Source: Paracentrotus lividus
Taxonomy: Eukaryota > Echinodermata > Echinoidea > Camarodonta > Echinidae
Length of the DNA: 64,000 nucleotides
Assembly (NCBI GenBank): GCA_940671915.1
Contig: CALNVZ010003426.1
Location: forward strand, 39,121,413-39,185,412
Direction: 5' to 3'
In this document: positions 10,741 through 21,841 of the stretch, piece after piece
Layout of the letters: each line of letters starts with the position of its first letter
Position numbering within the stretch: the stretch's first letter is position 1
Notes under the pieces: generated by a model
Databases searched by the model: none
Seen by the model: only the letters and a program-made list of their open reading frames with translations
What the model was told of the DNA's origin: nothing
Position numbers and translations under genes: made by a program

Positions 10741-11290
10741 TTATGAGGTCATGACATGTCAAGGTCAGTAAAGGTCAAAGGTCGACACCAGTTATTGATT
10801 CCACACCCAGTAAGAGATATGTAGACAAACTGTTGAAATTATTTTGTAATTCATCATAATAATGTAAACCAATGACGCAAAACATCAAAATTAATGATAA
10901 TGATAATTAATGATAATTTTGAGGTCATTGACCTTTTTTAGTCCTCAGAGGTCAAAGGTAAGAACTTGTTAATAAGTTCCAGATGCTCTGCGTCATACAA
11001 GGCAAATCCCAGTATAGCACAAATACATATATATTGCACCACAAGCATGTTCTAATTAACCATGACCCCCAAATGTCAATACTCTGATTTTTTGAGGTCA
11101 TTGACCTTTCACTGTCCTCAGAGTTCAAATCTAAAACCCTGTTGATGTTACCAATACCTAATTGTAAGTTAGAATGTATGTTTCGTACTTTATTACCATG
11201 TCATTCATTGAGAAATGATTAAAAACATCATTATTCTGATACTTAGAGTTCATTGACCTCTGGAGGTCATCGGAGGTCAAATCTGACTTA
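10741..11290. repeat. Diverged ~170-bp tandem units with AGGTCA half-sites
   Basis: Three to four diverged units each contain a core like GAGGTCATTGACCTTT followed by CCTCAGAGGTCAAA. AGGTCA-T-TGACCT, an inverted repeat with one spacer base, is exact at 10922-10934 and 11095-11107, and is present as AGTTCA-T-TGACCT at 11247-11259. The first unit (10744-10785) has AGGTCA half-sites in other arrangements. AGGTCA is the half-site of many nuclear receptors and an IR-1 arrangement is used by EcR/RXR and FXR/RXR, but repeats of this kind can arise without any regulatory role. Confidence 0.65.
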
Positions 11291-11871
11291 CCTCCCATCT
11301 TTAAAATAAAAGTTATGCTCTATGCTATCACTGGTAGAAATTTCATGCTTTAGTCATAATTTGCACAATTCGTCCTAATATAAGAGCTAAACAGCTGTAC
11401 TATTCTAGAATTACATTATTAAAAATATAGCTTGTTATTTACAATTCAACATTCAGCAGACAAGGTTGTTCTATTGCGGTGCTTTTCCTTTGCATGTTAA
11501 ATATTTGAATAGTTTTCTTCTGATTACATGACATGTTCTTTCAAAATATCTTTAATGAATAAATAAAAAATAGGAATGAAAATTCATAAATATATGAGTG
11601 ACACTGAAAAGATGTAAATTCTCTGAGGTTTTAGAAGAGAGGGTTAAAGAAAGAAAGAAAGAGTTGGAAACAACATGAAGAGGTTATTCTACAGTGGAGA
11701 CTGGTTATAACGAGATCCTTGTGACCATGTAAATTGCATTGTTATACCAGGAATCTCTTTATAAAAAAACCCACAAGATTGCAGAGAGCTGGGGACCAGT
11801 AAATTTACCTTGTTATATCAGACCTCATTATAACAAGTTCCCACTCTACTATTATTTTTTATGCCCTGCAG

Positions 11872-14800
11872 ATACAGGGAGTTTGCACCTTACATCATAG
11901 CAGGCATCGTGAACCGATGGAGTGAGTGGATGCTACCTGGAGACCACCCAATCCATAGAATGGGTGTGGGAATGTGCCCCTGGCAGAAGGTCATGAACTG
12001 CATGAGGGACAGGGTTCTTATGAAAGGAAGACACTTCAATATCCTGCAGGTGAGGATGAGGGTGGTGTGGAAGGTGGTGGTGGTGATGGTGGGGGTGATG
12101 ATGGTGCAAGCGCCTCTGACAAAGGATTTCATCTGCCCAGTTTTCTTTTGGTAAAAGCAGCTATACTCTGCATGGGTCAATGAAATCCTTTGTCAGATGC
12201 AATTCTGGATCCTTTACTTTGGTGCTAGTGTTGGTATAATGTGGTGGTGTTGACAGTAAAAATGGTGGTGGTGGTGGTAAAGATGGTGCTAATGTTATTA
12301 TGAAGTTTGGAGTTGTGGTGATTTGCAGCTTCTCTCAATTGCCTTTCATGTACATTGGAAACTTGTTATAACCAGGTTCTTGGCAGAAATCAGAAATATC
12401 TTTATATCTGGGTAAAAAATGAAGAATAGAAACAACCAGCAAAGGTTACTTGTTATTTCAGGACCATTTCTCATTGTATTAGCTATCTTTATAACAAGTC
12501 TCCTTTGTACTGTACTTATAATTCAAGATAAACATCCTTTGCAAACTCTTTCAATGTGGTGTATCAAACTACACTGTGTATCTAATATTCAATTGCAGAT
12601 GACCCATTTTCTTCTCCATGGAGTGGATGCTGCCTACCGGAGAAACCTGGAGGAGGGGTGCAAGAATGTCCCAGATGATCTCTCCTTTACCCCTATCTTC
12701 CTGGATCCCTACATCACCAAGGCTAGCATTACTCAGGTGATTCTTAGTCATGTGACTTTGGTTTTATGGAGTGCCATAGTGTAAACTTGTTATAATAATG
12801 ATAATAATGATAATGTTTTATTAACCGAGGGTAGCCGCTTCATTTTTCAGCAACTGTTCTCCTATTGGGCCCTCCGGTAACACGACATTTGCTCCTGCGA
12901 CAATTGCTCCAGGCTTGTATTTCGTCTAAGATGTAGGGCTAGGGTTAGGGTTGCAATAGGGTCTTATGTTAGGGTTAGGTTTAGGGTAGGGTATAGTGTT
13001 AAGTCCAGGGTTAAAATGACTTATTACTTATTATTATTACTTTGCATTGGAGCAATTTTAGCTGGAGCAATTGTCATGGAATCGGGCCTGCATAATATGA
13101 TATGTTATTATTACCCCAAACGCTTTGCTACAAGGCAGCTATATAAATGTAGCTACCATTTTTGTAAGTCTTTGGTATGACTCAGCCGGGTTTATTAAAT
13201 TAAATTTAAACAGTATCATGAAACAGAAATGAGTATTTGCTGTGCACCACCCTCTGTTAAATGTTACTTTGGACTCTCATTTGACAGATTAGCCCGACTG
13301 AATTCAGATGCAATGCCAAGAACAAGAACCTCATGGGTATACTGACTGTCAACACAGAGTTTGATCTCTGTTCCTGTATTGCAGGACGGGCAGGATATAT
13401 CTGCGTTCATCTTGCCTCGGTCCACAAATTTTTCAATGTACCCTACAACACGAGGGCACCCTTTCAGAGTGTGACAGAAAAATACAATATCTACAAACTT
13501 GCCACAGGTGAGTGTGAGGGTATTTTGTTATGTCCTTTTATGTCAAAGATGTGTTATGTGTTATTTACGATTAACTCAAAGTGTAAAAGTTAGAAAGTAA
13601 AAGTTGGGAGGTGTAATTGTGTGGTCACTTAACACTAATAAGACTGGGGTGTTTTGGTAGCTGTCAAGACTGAGGGGGGGGGGGGGGGCATGATGCCCCC
13701 TCCCCCCCCTAAGACATCGGCCGCCGACCGTGCGATCGCGCCAAAAAATTTGCACGATGGTAGTGTGTCATGTAATCTACAAGACTGCGTTGTTAATTTT
13801 TCCGAATTAATATTGATTAATTTTATATGAATTAATTATGCTAATTTATGCATGAAATCATACTTTTTGCTTTAATTGAAAAAATAAAGCTCCTAGAATG
13901 CTAATTTTGTGTATAGTTATTCCTTATAGCATTCCTAACGATTGTACTAGGAAAAAATTCTTGTATCAAAATTAATTTCTTATGTATTTTATTGTTTTAT
14001 GAATTTCTTATGTATTTCTTTGTTTTTCTTTGTTTTTTCACAAAAATTAGTGAAGAACCAGTTTGAAGCATAATAATGCTAAAATAATTTGATTTCAGCC
14101 AATGAAAATGAAAATAATCATATCTTTATGAATAAGGTGAGAAAACTCCATTTGCATTGACTTTGTACACAAAATCATGCAGCGTCGTAACGGTATGACC
14201 GATTTTCGCAAAAATGGTTTCAAAAGATGCGCGAGACTTGAAAGTATGAAGTTAGGAAGCGGCGCAATCAAAAAATTTCGCGCGGTGGAATGGTCGCGGA
14301 AAATGTCGAGGGGGGGGGGCCATCATCTTTTAAGGGTTAAATGGTTTGTTGTGTTTTTATACATAATTAATATGGTCGATGGTGAGAATATGGTAAAGGG
14401 GTCTGATATGACGAGACTCCTGATATAACAAGGTTATTTTGCTATCCCTAGCTTTTTTTTATTCTTTTATTTTTTACCTTGATGTAAAGAGATTCCTAAT
14501 ATAACGTAGGAATTCCCATGGTCCCAAGAACCTCTTTATAACAAGTTTCCACGTCAATCCATTTTAGGATTTAATCAGAAGTAAGCTTTGCCTTGTGTGT
14601 TATCCCTAAAAAGGCCAGGTTTTTTTTGCCATCTCACAGCCGGGGGGGGGGGGCTGATTAGGCCCCCCCCTTCAGATCTCGGCTGCTGATAGCGCGAGCG
14701 CTGCGAACATTTGCACAATAGTAGTGTGCGATGTAATCTACAAGAGTGTGCGATGTAATCTACAAGAGTGTATAGTTCGTTTTTCCAAAATAATGTCTTT

Positions 14801-15366
14801 TTAATTTATATTAATTAATTATGCTAATTTATGCATGAAATCATACTTTTTGCTCTAAATCATTAAATAAGGCTGATAGAATGCTAATTCTTGGTGTAAA
14901 TATTGTTTGTAGCATTCCTAACGATTGTACGTGACAAAAATTCCGGTATCTAATTCTATTTCTTATGTATTTTATTGTTTTTTTAATTTCTTATGTATTT
15001 CTTTGTTTTTCGACTTATGTATTTTATTGTTTTTTTATGTTTGGAAAACTTTGGCATTATTTATCTCTGAATATTACAGCAATATTGACTAATATAATGG
15101 CTAATAACCATATTTTAAATACTGAAATGTGATTTTAGCATGAAAAGCCATTTCCCATATGTTTTGTACACAAATAAAGAAAATCTCCGGTTTTTGAGCC
15201 TGCACTGCATTACATAATGTTGCACAATTTCCGAACCGTACGCTCAATTCTGTTAAAAATAGTTTTAAAAGTTACGTAAGATGTTAGAATATAAAGTTAT
15301 AAATGCACGGAGCGCGAAATTTTTTTTCGCCGACATGACCGCACGAAATGTCCGGGGGGCTGATTA

Positions 15367-15407
<41 letters not shown>

Positions 15408-17558
15408 CCCTTTTAGAGTTAAACCAAAGTTGAGATGGTATGTAATACAGGCAAATTAGCACTTGATCTACACCAACTAATGTCCATTTGGTCTCATCTC
15501 ATCACACACTTGGTCAATTCCAGTCAAAAATGGTTTATAGAATGAAAATTCTTTTTGGCATTAGATTAAAATGCAATTAGACCATTTGGATATTGGATGA
15601 ATTGGCAATTATCTCACAAAGTGGTCATTAGACCAAATGAGAATGAGACCAAGTATATTATACCAAGGGTAAATTAGATCAAATTAGTAGATCAAATGGG
15701 TTAGCCCATGTCTTATTAGGCAAACAGAGGATTAGACCAACTGCTGTTACACCAAGTGGATATAAACCATTATACATTGCATATCAATTTATAATTTTAC
15801 AGGTGAGAAAATCATTCACGAGCAGCTAACAGACACCATGCAACAGCTTTCCCAGGTGGTGGAAGCCAACATGACGACCCTGACAGACCCCATTAGACAC
15901 TTCATCCAACAGATAGAGAGAGCAGACTCCACTTCTGGTCTCGTTTCCGCTTTAGAGAAGTTCAGGGTGCTGACGAAAGAAGAAGAGGAGGAAGAGAAGG
16001 ACAGGATGGAGAGAGAGAAGGTGGAGAAGGTGAAGAGAGAGGAGGAGAGGCAGAGGGAAGAGCAGCGAAAGGATGAGGAGAGGAGGAAAGGAGAGGAAAG
16101 GGCGAGGCAGGAGCGGCAGAGAGCTGAAGAGGAGAAACAGAGGATGGAGGAGGAAGAGAAGAAGAAGGAAGAGGAGAAGAAGAAAGAAGAAAAGGAAAAG
16201 AAGTTGAGATTGTCCTGGCTCTTTTCTGACAAGGCTCTACTCATTGTGAAGACACCAGCTGGCTCAAAAAAGGTACCTCCATCAGCTTATTGTAAAAGGG
16301 ATAATGTCCATAGTGTAGTCATTTTTGGCGCATTTTGTGCACAGCTGTGGGGGTGTGATAATAAAATGTTCAGAAGTCACATAACCTATATATCGTCTGT
16401 TGGGAGCCATAAGGACGTTATTGCATCTTATAGATGTTCCGTTGAGAGCCATAAGGGCGCTATTACTGTACAAAGTCAATGGTAATAGCGCCCTTCTGGC
16501 TCCAAACGGGACATCCTTGATCTGCAGTAGCGCCCTTCTGGCTCCAAGCCGACGATATGCTTTGTAATATGATGATAATTACTATTCATGAATTTAAAAA
16601 TGCACATAGATATTTTTTTTGCTTTCTCAGCATGAAGAATTACCAGCAAAAATTTCCACTTTTCCAGGAAATTACTATATTGCCTTCAACCTAATTGATG
16701 CATCTATTTCTAAAATCTATATGGTCTTGTAATTATTTGGTCTATCTAGGAATGCAAGTTAATGTTAAAAATTCAAATTTAAATTATTTTGTTACAAGAG
16801 CATGTGTGTTTCATAATAATATGTTTGATATATTGTTTCAATGATACAGTCCACTCTCAATATAACGAGGTGTTGGGACCAAGCCAATGTCGTAACCAAA
16901 GTCACATAACAAAATCTTGCTTTATTGAAATACATCTTGGAATATAGATACATGTGCACATGTTTAAAATTAGGACTGGGTGAACTGCTTTGCGACATCA
17001 AATTCTTGTATCTGTATAACTGGAGTAGATCGTATCAGGACATCAACCCCCTGGACCATTAACCCTTGGGGGGGGGGGGGGTAAAATGTTTTCGTAGAAC
17101 CGGAGTAGACTGTATCGTATCTAATCTTTTGTACCAATCCTTTCTTTAACCAGGAATCTGGCAAGAAAGTGGAGGAAGAGGAAGCTGGGAAGAAGGCGCG
17201 TACCCCCATCATGACCCCCGGGCGAGCAGTGACCCGTGGAGTAACCCGCATGCAAGATGACGACAAGAAAACCACACCAAAGAAAAAGACCAAAGCGCTT
17301 AGAGCCGCTTCACCTTCCAAGCAAGCCGTGCAGGCTGCCAAAGAACATATCAATGAGCTCGAGGAAGAAAATTCAAAGGACCAAAACCTCATTTTGTTAA
17401 TGACAGACGAGGGAGGGATGTTAGTGAAGGGAATAGCCACAGAGACTTCAGCGTTAGGGAGGGTGCTGGTGATTAATAAGCCAATCACGGACCAGCAGAT
17501 TGGCATGATTACGATGAAGGATAAGAATCAGAAAGGAGGGAAGAAAGGAAAGACGTGA
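11872..17558 (+). CDS. SWIM zinc-finger and coiled-coil protein, 5' end not found
   Basis: Five exons join in phase: 11872-12049, 12599-12736, 13288-13507, 15803-16272 and 17154-17558 (stop TGA), about 470 codons. Exon 1 here begins after a CAG acceptor with one base of a split codon, so earlier exons exist but were not recognised. Exon 3 holds the motif CSCIAGRAGYICVH, a CxC...CxH SWIM zinc finger, a domain for DNA or protein binding. Exon 4 begins with a helical segment (EKIIHEQLTDTMQQLSQVVE) and continues as about 90 residues of Glu/Lys/Arg-rich coiled coil. Exon 5 is basic, with Thr-Pro sites (TPIMTPGRAVTRG), and ends with a more ordered segment (LILLMTDEGGMLVKGIATET) and a Lys-rich tail. 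I do not recognise the family. It is not ZSWIM7, which is shorter and different. SWIM fingers are frequent in proteins derived from MULE transposases, so a domesticated origin is possible but unproven. Splice sites and phases all agree, so the gene model is stronger than its functional reading. Confidence 0.72.
12890..13080. repeat. Foldback repeat with degenerate TTAGGG stretch
   Basis: GACAATTGCTCC at about 12898 is mirrored by GGAGCAATTGTC at about 13065. Between them lies a degenerate TTAGGG-like stretch (about 12940-13010). A related sequence (CAGTTGCTCCAAGC, then GTTAG repeats) occurs at about 30795-30865, so this is a dispersed element and not a telomere relic. It sits in the intron between SWIM-gene exons 2 and 3. 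Confidence 0.5.
13666..14325. mobile_element. Dispersed repeat bounded by G/C-run hairpins, copy 1
   Basis: This copy starts with a G run, a short loop (CATGATG) and a C run, and ends near AAAATGTCGAGGGGGGGGG. Internal blocks such as GTAATCTACAAGA, ATGCATGAAATCATACTTTT and AGCATTCCTAACGATTGTAC are shared in order with 14636-15410. It lies in the intron between SWIM-gene exons 3 and 4. No coding capacity is seen. Confidence 0.65.
14636..15410. mobile_element. Dispersed repeat bounded by G/C-run hairpins, copy 2
   Basis: Second copy, in the same orientation as 13666-14325. Both ends have a G run, CTGATTAGG and a C run. The right C run is about 35 bases long (15369-15404). A 22-base segment (GTGTGCGATGTAATCTACAA and two more bases) is locally doubled near 14725-14770. 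Confidence 0.65.
15440..15780. repeat. Degenerate short-period ATTAGACCAAATGG repeat
   Basis: Variants of ATTAGACCAAATGG or ACCAAGTGG recur roughly every 15-30 bases. Related tracts lie at 29385-29475 and 52925-53055. This one is just upstream of SWIM-gene exon 4. Confidence 0.6.
16388..16558. mobile_element. Small foldback element
   Basis: The ends ATATCGTC...TTGGGAGCCA and TGGCTCCAA...GACGATAT are inverted copies. An inner hairpin pairs GAGCCATAAGGGCGCTATTAC with GTAATAGCGCCCTTCTGGCTC. Length about 170 bp, no coding capacity, in the last SWIM-gene intron. Confidence 0.65.
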
Positions 17559-17685
17559 CATGAAAGCATGAGCGATAGGAACTGACCAATCAGATTTGAG
17601 CTATTGCATCATCACTATTTGTGCTATTATCACCGTCTTCATCATTATCATCATCACTTTTATGACCGCCATCATCATCATTAGT

Positions 17686-18038
17686 GAGCTTTTGCAAATC
17701 AATCGTGGACGTACTCAAAGACGAAGGACAGTGGAGATTGAATCTGCGCATGCTCATTTTGCAATTGCCCGTTCGTGCTTTGGCCAATTTCACTTTCTTG
17801 ATTTTAGCAGCGGTAAGAAGTAGATCACCCCATCAACGTTTGTTGTCGGTGACACGCTATGCGCGTTTGTGCATAAGTTACGCGGTAAGCTTTAAGACCG
17901 GCGCCTCCTTTATTGTGACGTCATGCAAACCATTCGTTCTTGAATGTGTGAAACAGAGGACCGCGGACGAGTTCAACTATGGTCAAATCTTACCGTTCTT
18001 CGTCCTTGAGTGAGTCCGCGGTTGATTTGCGAAAGCTC
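17686..18038. mobile_element. Foldback element with about 40-bp inverted ends
   Basis: GAGCTTTTGCAAATCAATCG at the left matches the reverse complement of CGCGGTTGATTTGCGAAAGCTC at the right, and the similarity continues inward through the GACGAAGGA block. It is inserted within CAT-repeat DNA, 130 bp after the SWIM-gene stop codon. Confidence 0.65.
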
Positions 18039-18049
18039 CCTATTATAAT

Positions 18050-18455
18050 AAGCATCACCATCATCATCATCGTCATCATAAGCATCACCACCAATACAAT
18101 AATCAAAAGCCATTATTAACACGTTCATCTTTCTCGTCTTCATCTCCTTCGTCATCGTCATCATCATCCTCGTCATTGTCATAAATCCTCATCATCACCA
18201 TCATCAACAACCTCCATATTACTATTATCATCATCACTATTATGACCGCCATCATCATCTTAAGCATCACCACCATTACAATTATCAAGAGCCATTATCA
18301 TCATGTTTATTTTTATCATCACCACCATCATCAATCATCACAATCTTCATCATCATTATCACCATCATCATCACCACTATCATCATCACCATCATCACCA
18401 TCATCATCACAATCAACATAATCTTTATCTTCATTATCATCAGCATCAATGCCCC
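18050..18455. repeat. CAT/ATC microsatellite
   Basis: Imperfect CAT trinucleotide repeats run through this stretch, and a shorter piece lies at 17608-17680. Open frames of His, Ser, Asp or Met runs here are artefacts of the repeat. Confidence 0.9.
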
Positions 18456-18459
18456 CTCT

Positions 18460-21390
18460 AAATCTGAATGGTTATACGGTCCTGATTGATTACAACCTCA
18501 CAGCTAATTACAATTAATTAAGCTCAGTTTGCAATTATAGTCCACTCCCATTGTAAAAAAATACTTGGGCCGAATCCACTTACCTTGTTATGAAATCTTG
18601 TAAGTTTGAAAATAGAGACAAAGTGGCCCATATTCTGAACCGGAGACTTTGCTTTTATGAGTTGAAGTTTGTGAGGTGCTTGCACAATAGCACAGCACAA
18701 ATTTCAGCTCGTACAAACTCAGTTTTCGGTTCAGAATACAGGCCTGTTATGCATATGATTGAAATGTGAATTTGAGTGGAGATGAGCTCATTTGACCGCA
18801 AATACCTGCGAGGTCGATCTCAGTCAGGACTGTAAGTGTATCTTTCTTGGCACAATGAATTCTCCTCACTATTGTGCTAAAGATGTATCATATTTTCTAT
18901 TTTCTGATTGTCTATATATGTGTACAAGGACTATTTTAATGTCAAAGTTTGACATTTTCTGAAATAAATCTTCAAAAACTTGACTTTGTTCTATTTTCAG
19001 CAGACTTTCTTATGTGTCTTGTCAACAATAATGTGAGTAGTGAGAAAGAGTGGGAAGAAGGAATGGAATAGCATTGAACCACAAGAACTTTACCAAATCT
19101 TCCAATTATGCAAGGCATCAACATCTCAGAATATTAACCCTATTCTGACTGGGGCTTTTGAGATGAGATTTTGAATGGGGGGGGGGAGCAATTTGATCCC
19201 CTTGATATTTTGACTGCGAAAGTGAAAAATAAGGATGAAGAATGAGATGTGTGTGTATGCTCCAAGTGAAAAAAGGCAGGGTGCCAGTTTTTAGGCTTTT
19301 GCCTGATTTCAGGCCCTGGCACCTTCCCATTTCAGACTTTTCAGACGTTTATTGTACATCATGTATGGGGTTCTAATATTTCTGGGCTTTTTTCAGGCCC
19401 CCAGGGTAAAAACCATCTGGCATCCCTGAAAAGGGCAGATGGGTGATCAAGTGTGTTAACAACTACCCCCCCCCCCACAAATTTATGTTGTACCACCTGA
19501 CCCTACACCTAACCCTAACTCTATTTCTAGTATAATTACCCATTGGGTAGTAGGGGGAAAGATACAAAACAACAAACGCAAATCATATGATCATGAAAAC
19601 AAAAAGGTTAACCATTACATTTTTGCATAATGTCTTGGTTCATTTTGTCTTTATTACCCGATTCATGCCATTATTCTTGTTGGCCCTTTTGGCCGCCCAT
19701 ATGCAGGTGATAAATAAATAGCGAATTCCTGTCCTTCACAAAGATGGGCGTTGCTCATTGATGCATGCATCATTTTCAGACTTTTGGGTGTCAAATAATA
19801 GTTGAGGATATGAGCTATATCTAAATATATTTTTTCCCCCTCAAGAACCATATATTTCTTATTTGGTAGCCATTTCAAAAGTGTAGAGTTCTTTCTGGGA
19901 CACACTGTATAGAGGTTGTCTAGCCAACTTCATGAACAGTAGGTGGCAATCTGGTACATTTTTTGTACTGCATTGTTGGGCAAGCACATTACAAAAGAGA
20001 ATTTGTAGTATTGATACCTACTGAAATGGAATAGGCTATACCCTCTATTTATATCATGCATGATCAAATATAATAAAATAATGAACAGATAGCAACTTTG
20101 AGGGGTTACTGTTTTTTTTTTTTGGGGGGGGGGATAAAAAAACTGGAATTAAAAAAAAAAGTCAAACATCACAAAAGTAATAATAAAATTTCTTTTCTAT
20201 GATATGATGTTGCCTTTTATTCCTTATTTTTGTAGGGTTATTTTTCTGGGATACCCTGTAAACTGATCATAGTGTTAATTAGGGGGATCCAATTTTGTTC
20301 CAAAGATTTTGTCAAAGATAATCTGTTTCTTGTTTTTCTGCTTTGGTATGTATATCAACTTACTTTGAAAAGAAAAGAACTTTTTACAGACATTACTTTT
20401 TTTTCTTCAATGTTTTATTATGTAAAAAACATACGTATTTATGTTTTTAAATATATACATAATGGTACATGTAGTGTCACATTTATATAGCAAATACTGC
20501 ACTGACAAACACATATAGTATCAACAAAACATATGGGACTTGCAGTCAGTAACAAATAATATGAACAGAAAGAAAATTGATGAGAAATTAGAAAATTGCA
20601 TTCCATTTGTGAATCAAAATGAGAAAATAACCTGCAACAAAAAGTATTAACATTAGCATTTTATAAAGAGACTCATGAACATACAGTGTAGATGTGTAAC
20701 AGTCCACCCCATTACAACTAGTGCAGACAAAAAGATTCTGTTGCAACATACAAGGCAATTCTTCATGGTAAATTTTTCTTTGTCCCACGCACCTCATTGT
20801 AATAGGGGTAGACTGCATTGTCAAGTCAACACTGAAAATAGATTAATTTTGGCAATTAATGCATTCTCTGCACCACGATACAGATAAGTAACAGTGGAGG
20901 TGATTCAAATATCATATAAACGCAATAGACACTTTACTTATAAATTACATTAAAATGTGATCAGTAAAGGACATTGCAGCGCTGTTATCAATATTCTGTT
21001 TTCTACTAATAATTGAGCAAAGTATTTGCAGTTTTCCCGTCGATGGCATCACATTTTTTGTACCAGGTGTACAAGTACATTTGCAAAAAGTAAATTCCTT
21101 TACATGTAGTTCCAAATTGACTACAGGGTGATTTTATTCTAATGTGAATTCATATTCTAATATTAACTAATGTGAATTGATGAGAGGTATATAAAAAAAA
21201 AAAACCAACCTGCAATTGTGAAAATTATCATGCTCTCCTCAATCTCCACACTTACGCTCCAGATAAGGCCGAAAGTCCAGCATTCAGACAGTAATTATGA
21301 GAGATCAGACAGAAAATAAGATGGAGAAAATAATTCTTTTTTCGACAATTCATGCAAACCTCGCATGATCCAGACTTGTGTTTTTATTTT
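18460..21390. other. No gene seen between the SWIM gene and CSTF3
   Basis: The two genes converge here. AATAAA at about 18963-18968 is a possible poly(A) signal for the plus-strand SWIM gene. TTTATT at 21133-21138 and 21383-21388 (AATAAA on the minus strand) could serve CSTF3. The rest is AT-rich with short G, C and A runs and no credible exon. Confidence 0.45.
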
Positions 21391-21841
21391 GGTCTACTGT
21401 CACACTAGTCTTGGTCTCAAAGGTATGACAAACACATTGTCGTTAGATCACCCAACTCCCCAAAATGATGAGAATGGCACAATCTCGCATTAAACAACAT
21501 CGAGCTCCTCATTTGACAGACTCAAAAACTAATGGCTAATTGCCAATGACAGGTTTCAGACTGGTATACTGTCACACTAGTCTCCGCCTCAAAAGCATAA
21601 GGTGGGGTATTAGAAATGCTTTGTCCTCAGATTGTCCAACTCCTGAAAACGACATAAAAACAACATACAGCTCCTCATTTGACAGACTCGCACCAATGGC
21701 TTACCGACAATGACATGTTTTAGACTGGTCTACTGTCCCACTAGTCTCTGTCCCAAAGGATTGACCAGGGCTAAACGCATGTTTTTAAGTCTGTCCAACT
21801 CCTGAAAACGACATAAATTTGAAATCCAAAATCCTCATTTG
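21391..21841. repeat. Tandem ~165-bp repeat across the CSTF3 stop codon
   Basis: Units begin at 21391, 21563 and 21727 with GGTCTACTGTCACACTAGTC or a variant. Each includes CCAACTCC(T/C)GAAAACGA and ends near TCCTCATTTGAC. The third unit runs into the last CSTF3 coding exon, so its TTTGAC contains the TGA stop (minus strand) of the gene. The other units lie in the presumed 3' UTR. Confidence 0.65.

Noticed and set aside
12930..13015. Interstitial telomere sequence
   Set aside because: The TTAGGG-like phrases are short and irregular and lie inside a dispersed foldback repeat that has a relative at about 30795.
11872..17558. ZSWIM7 (the partner of SWSAP1), because a SWIM finger occurs on the same scaffold
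   Set aside because: ZSWIM7 is about 140 residues with a different N-terminus and no coiled coil. Only the generic SWIM motif is shared.
17590..18460. Open frames rich in His, Ser, Asp or Met on both strands
   Set aside because: They are translations of CAT microsatellite DNA plus a foldback element.
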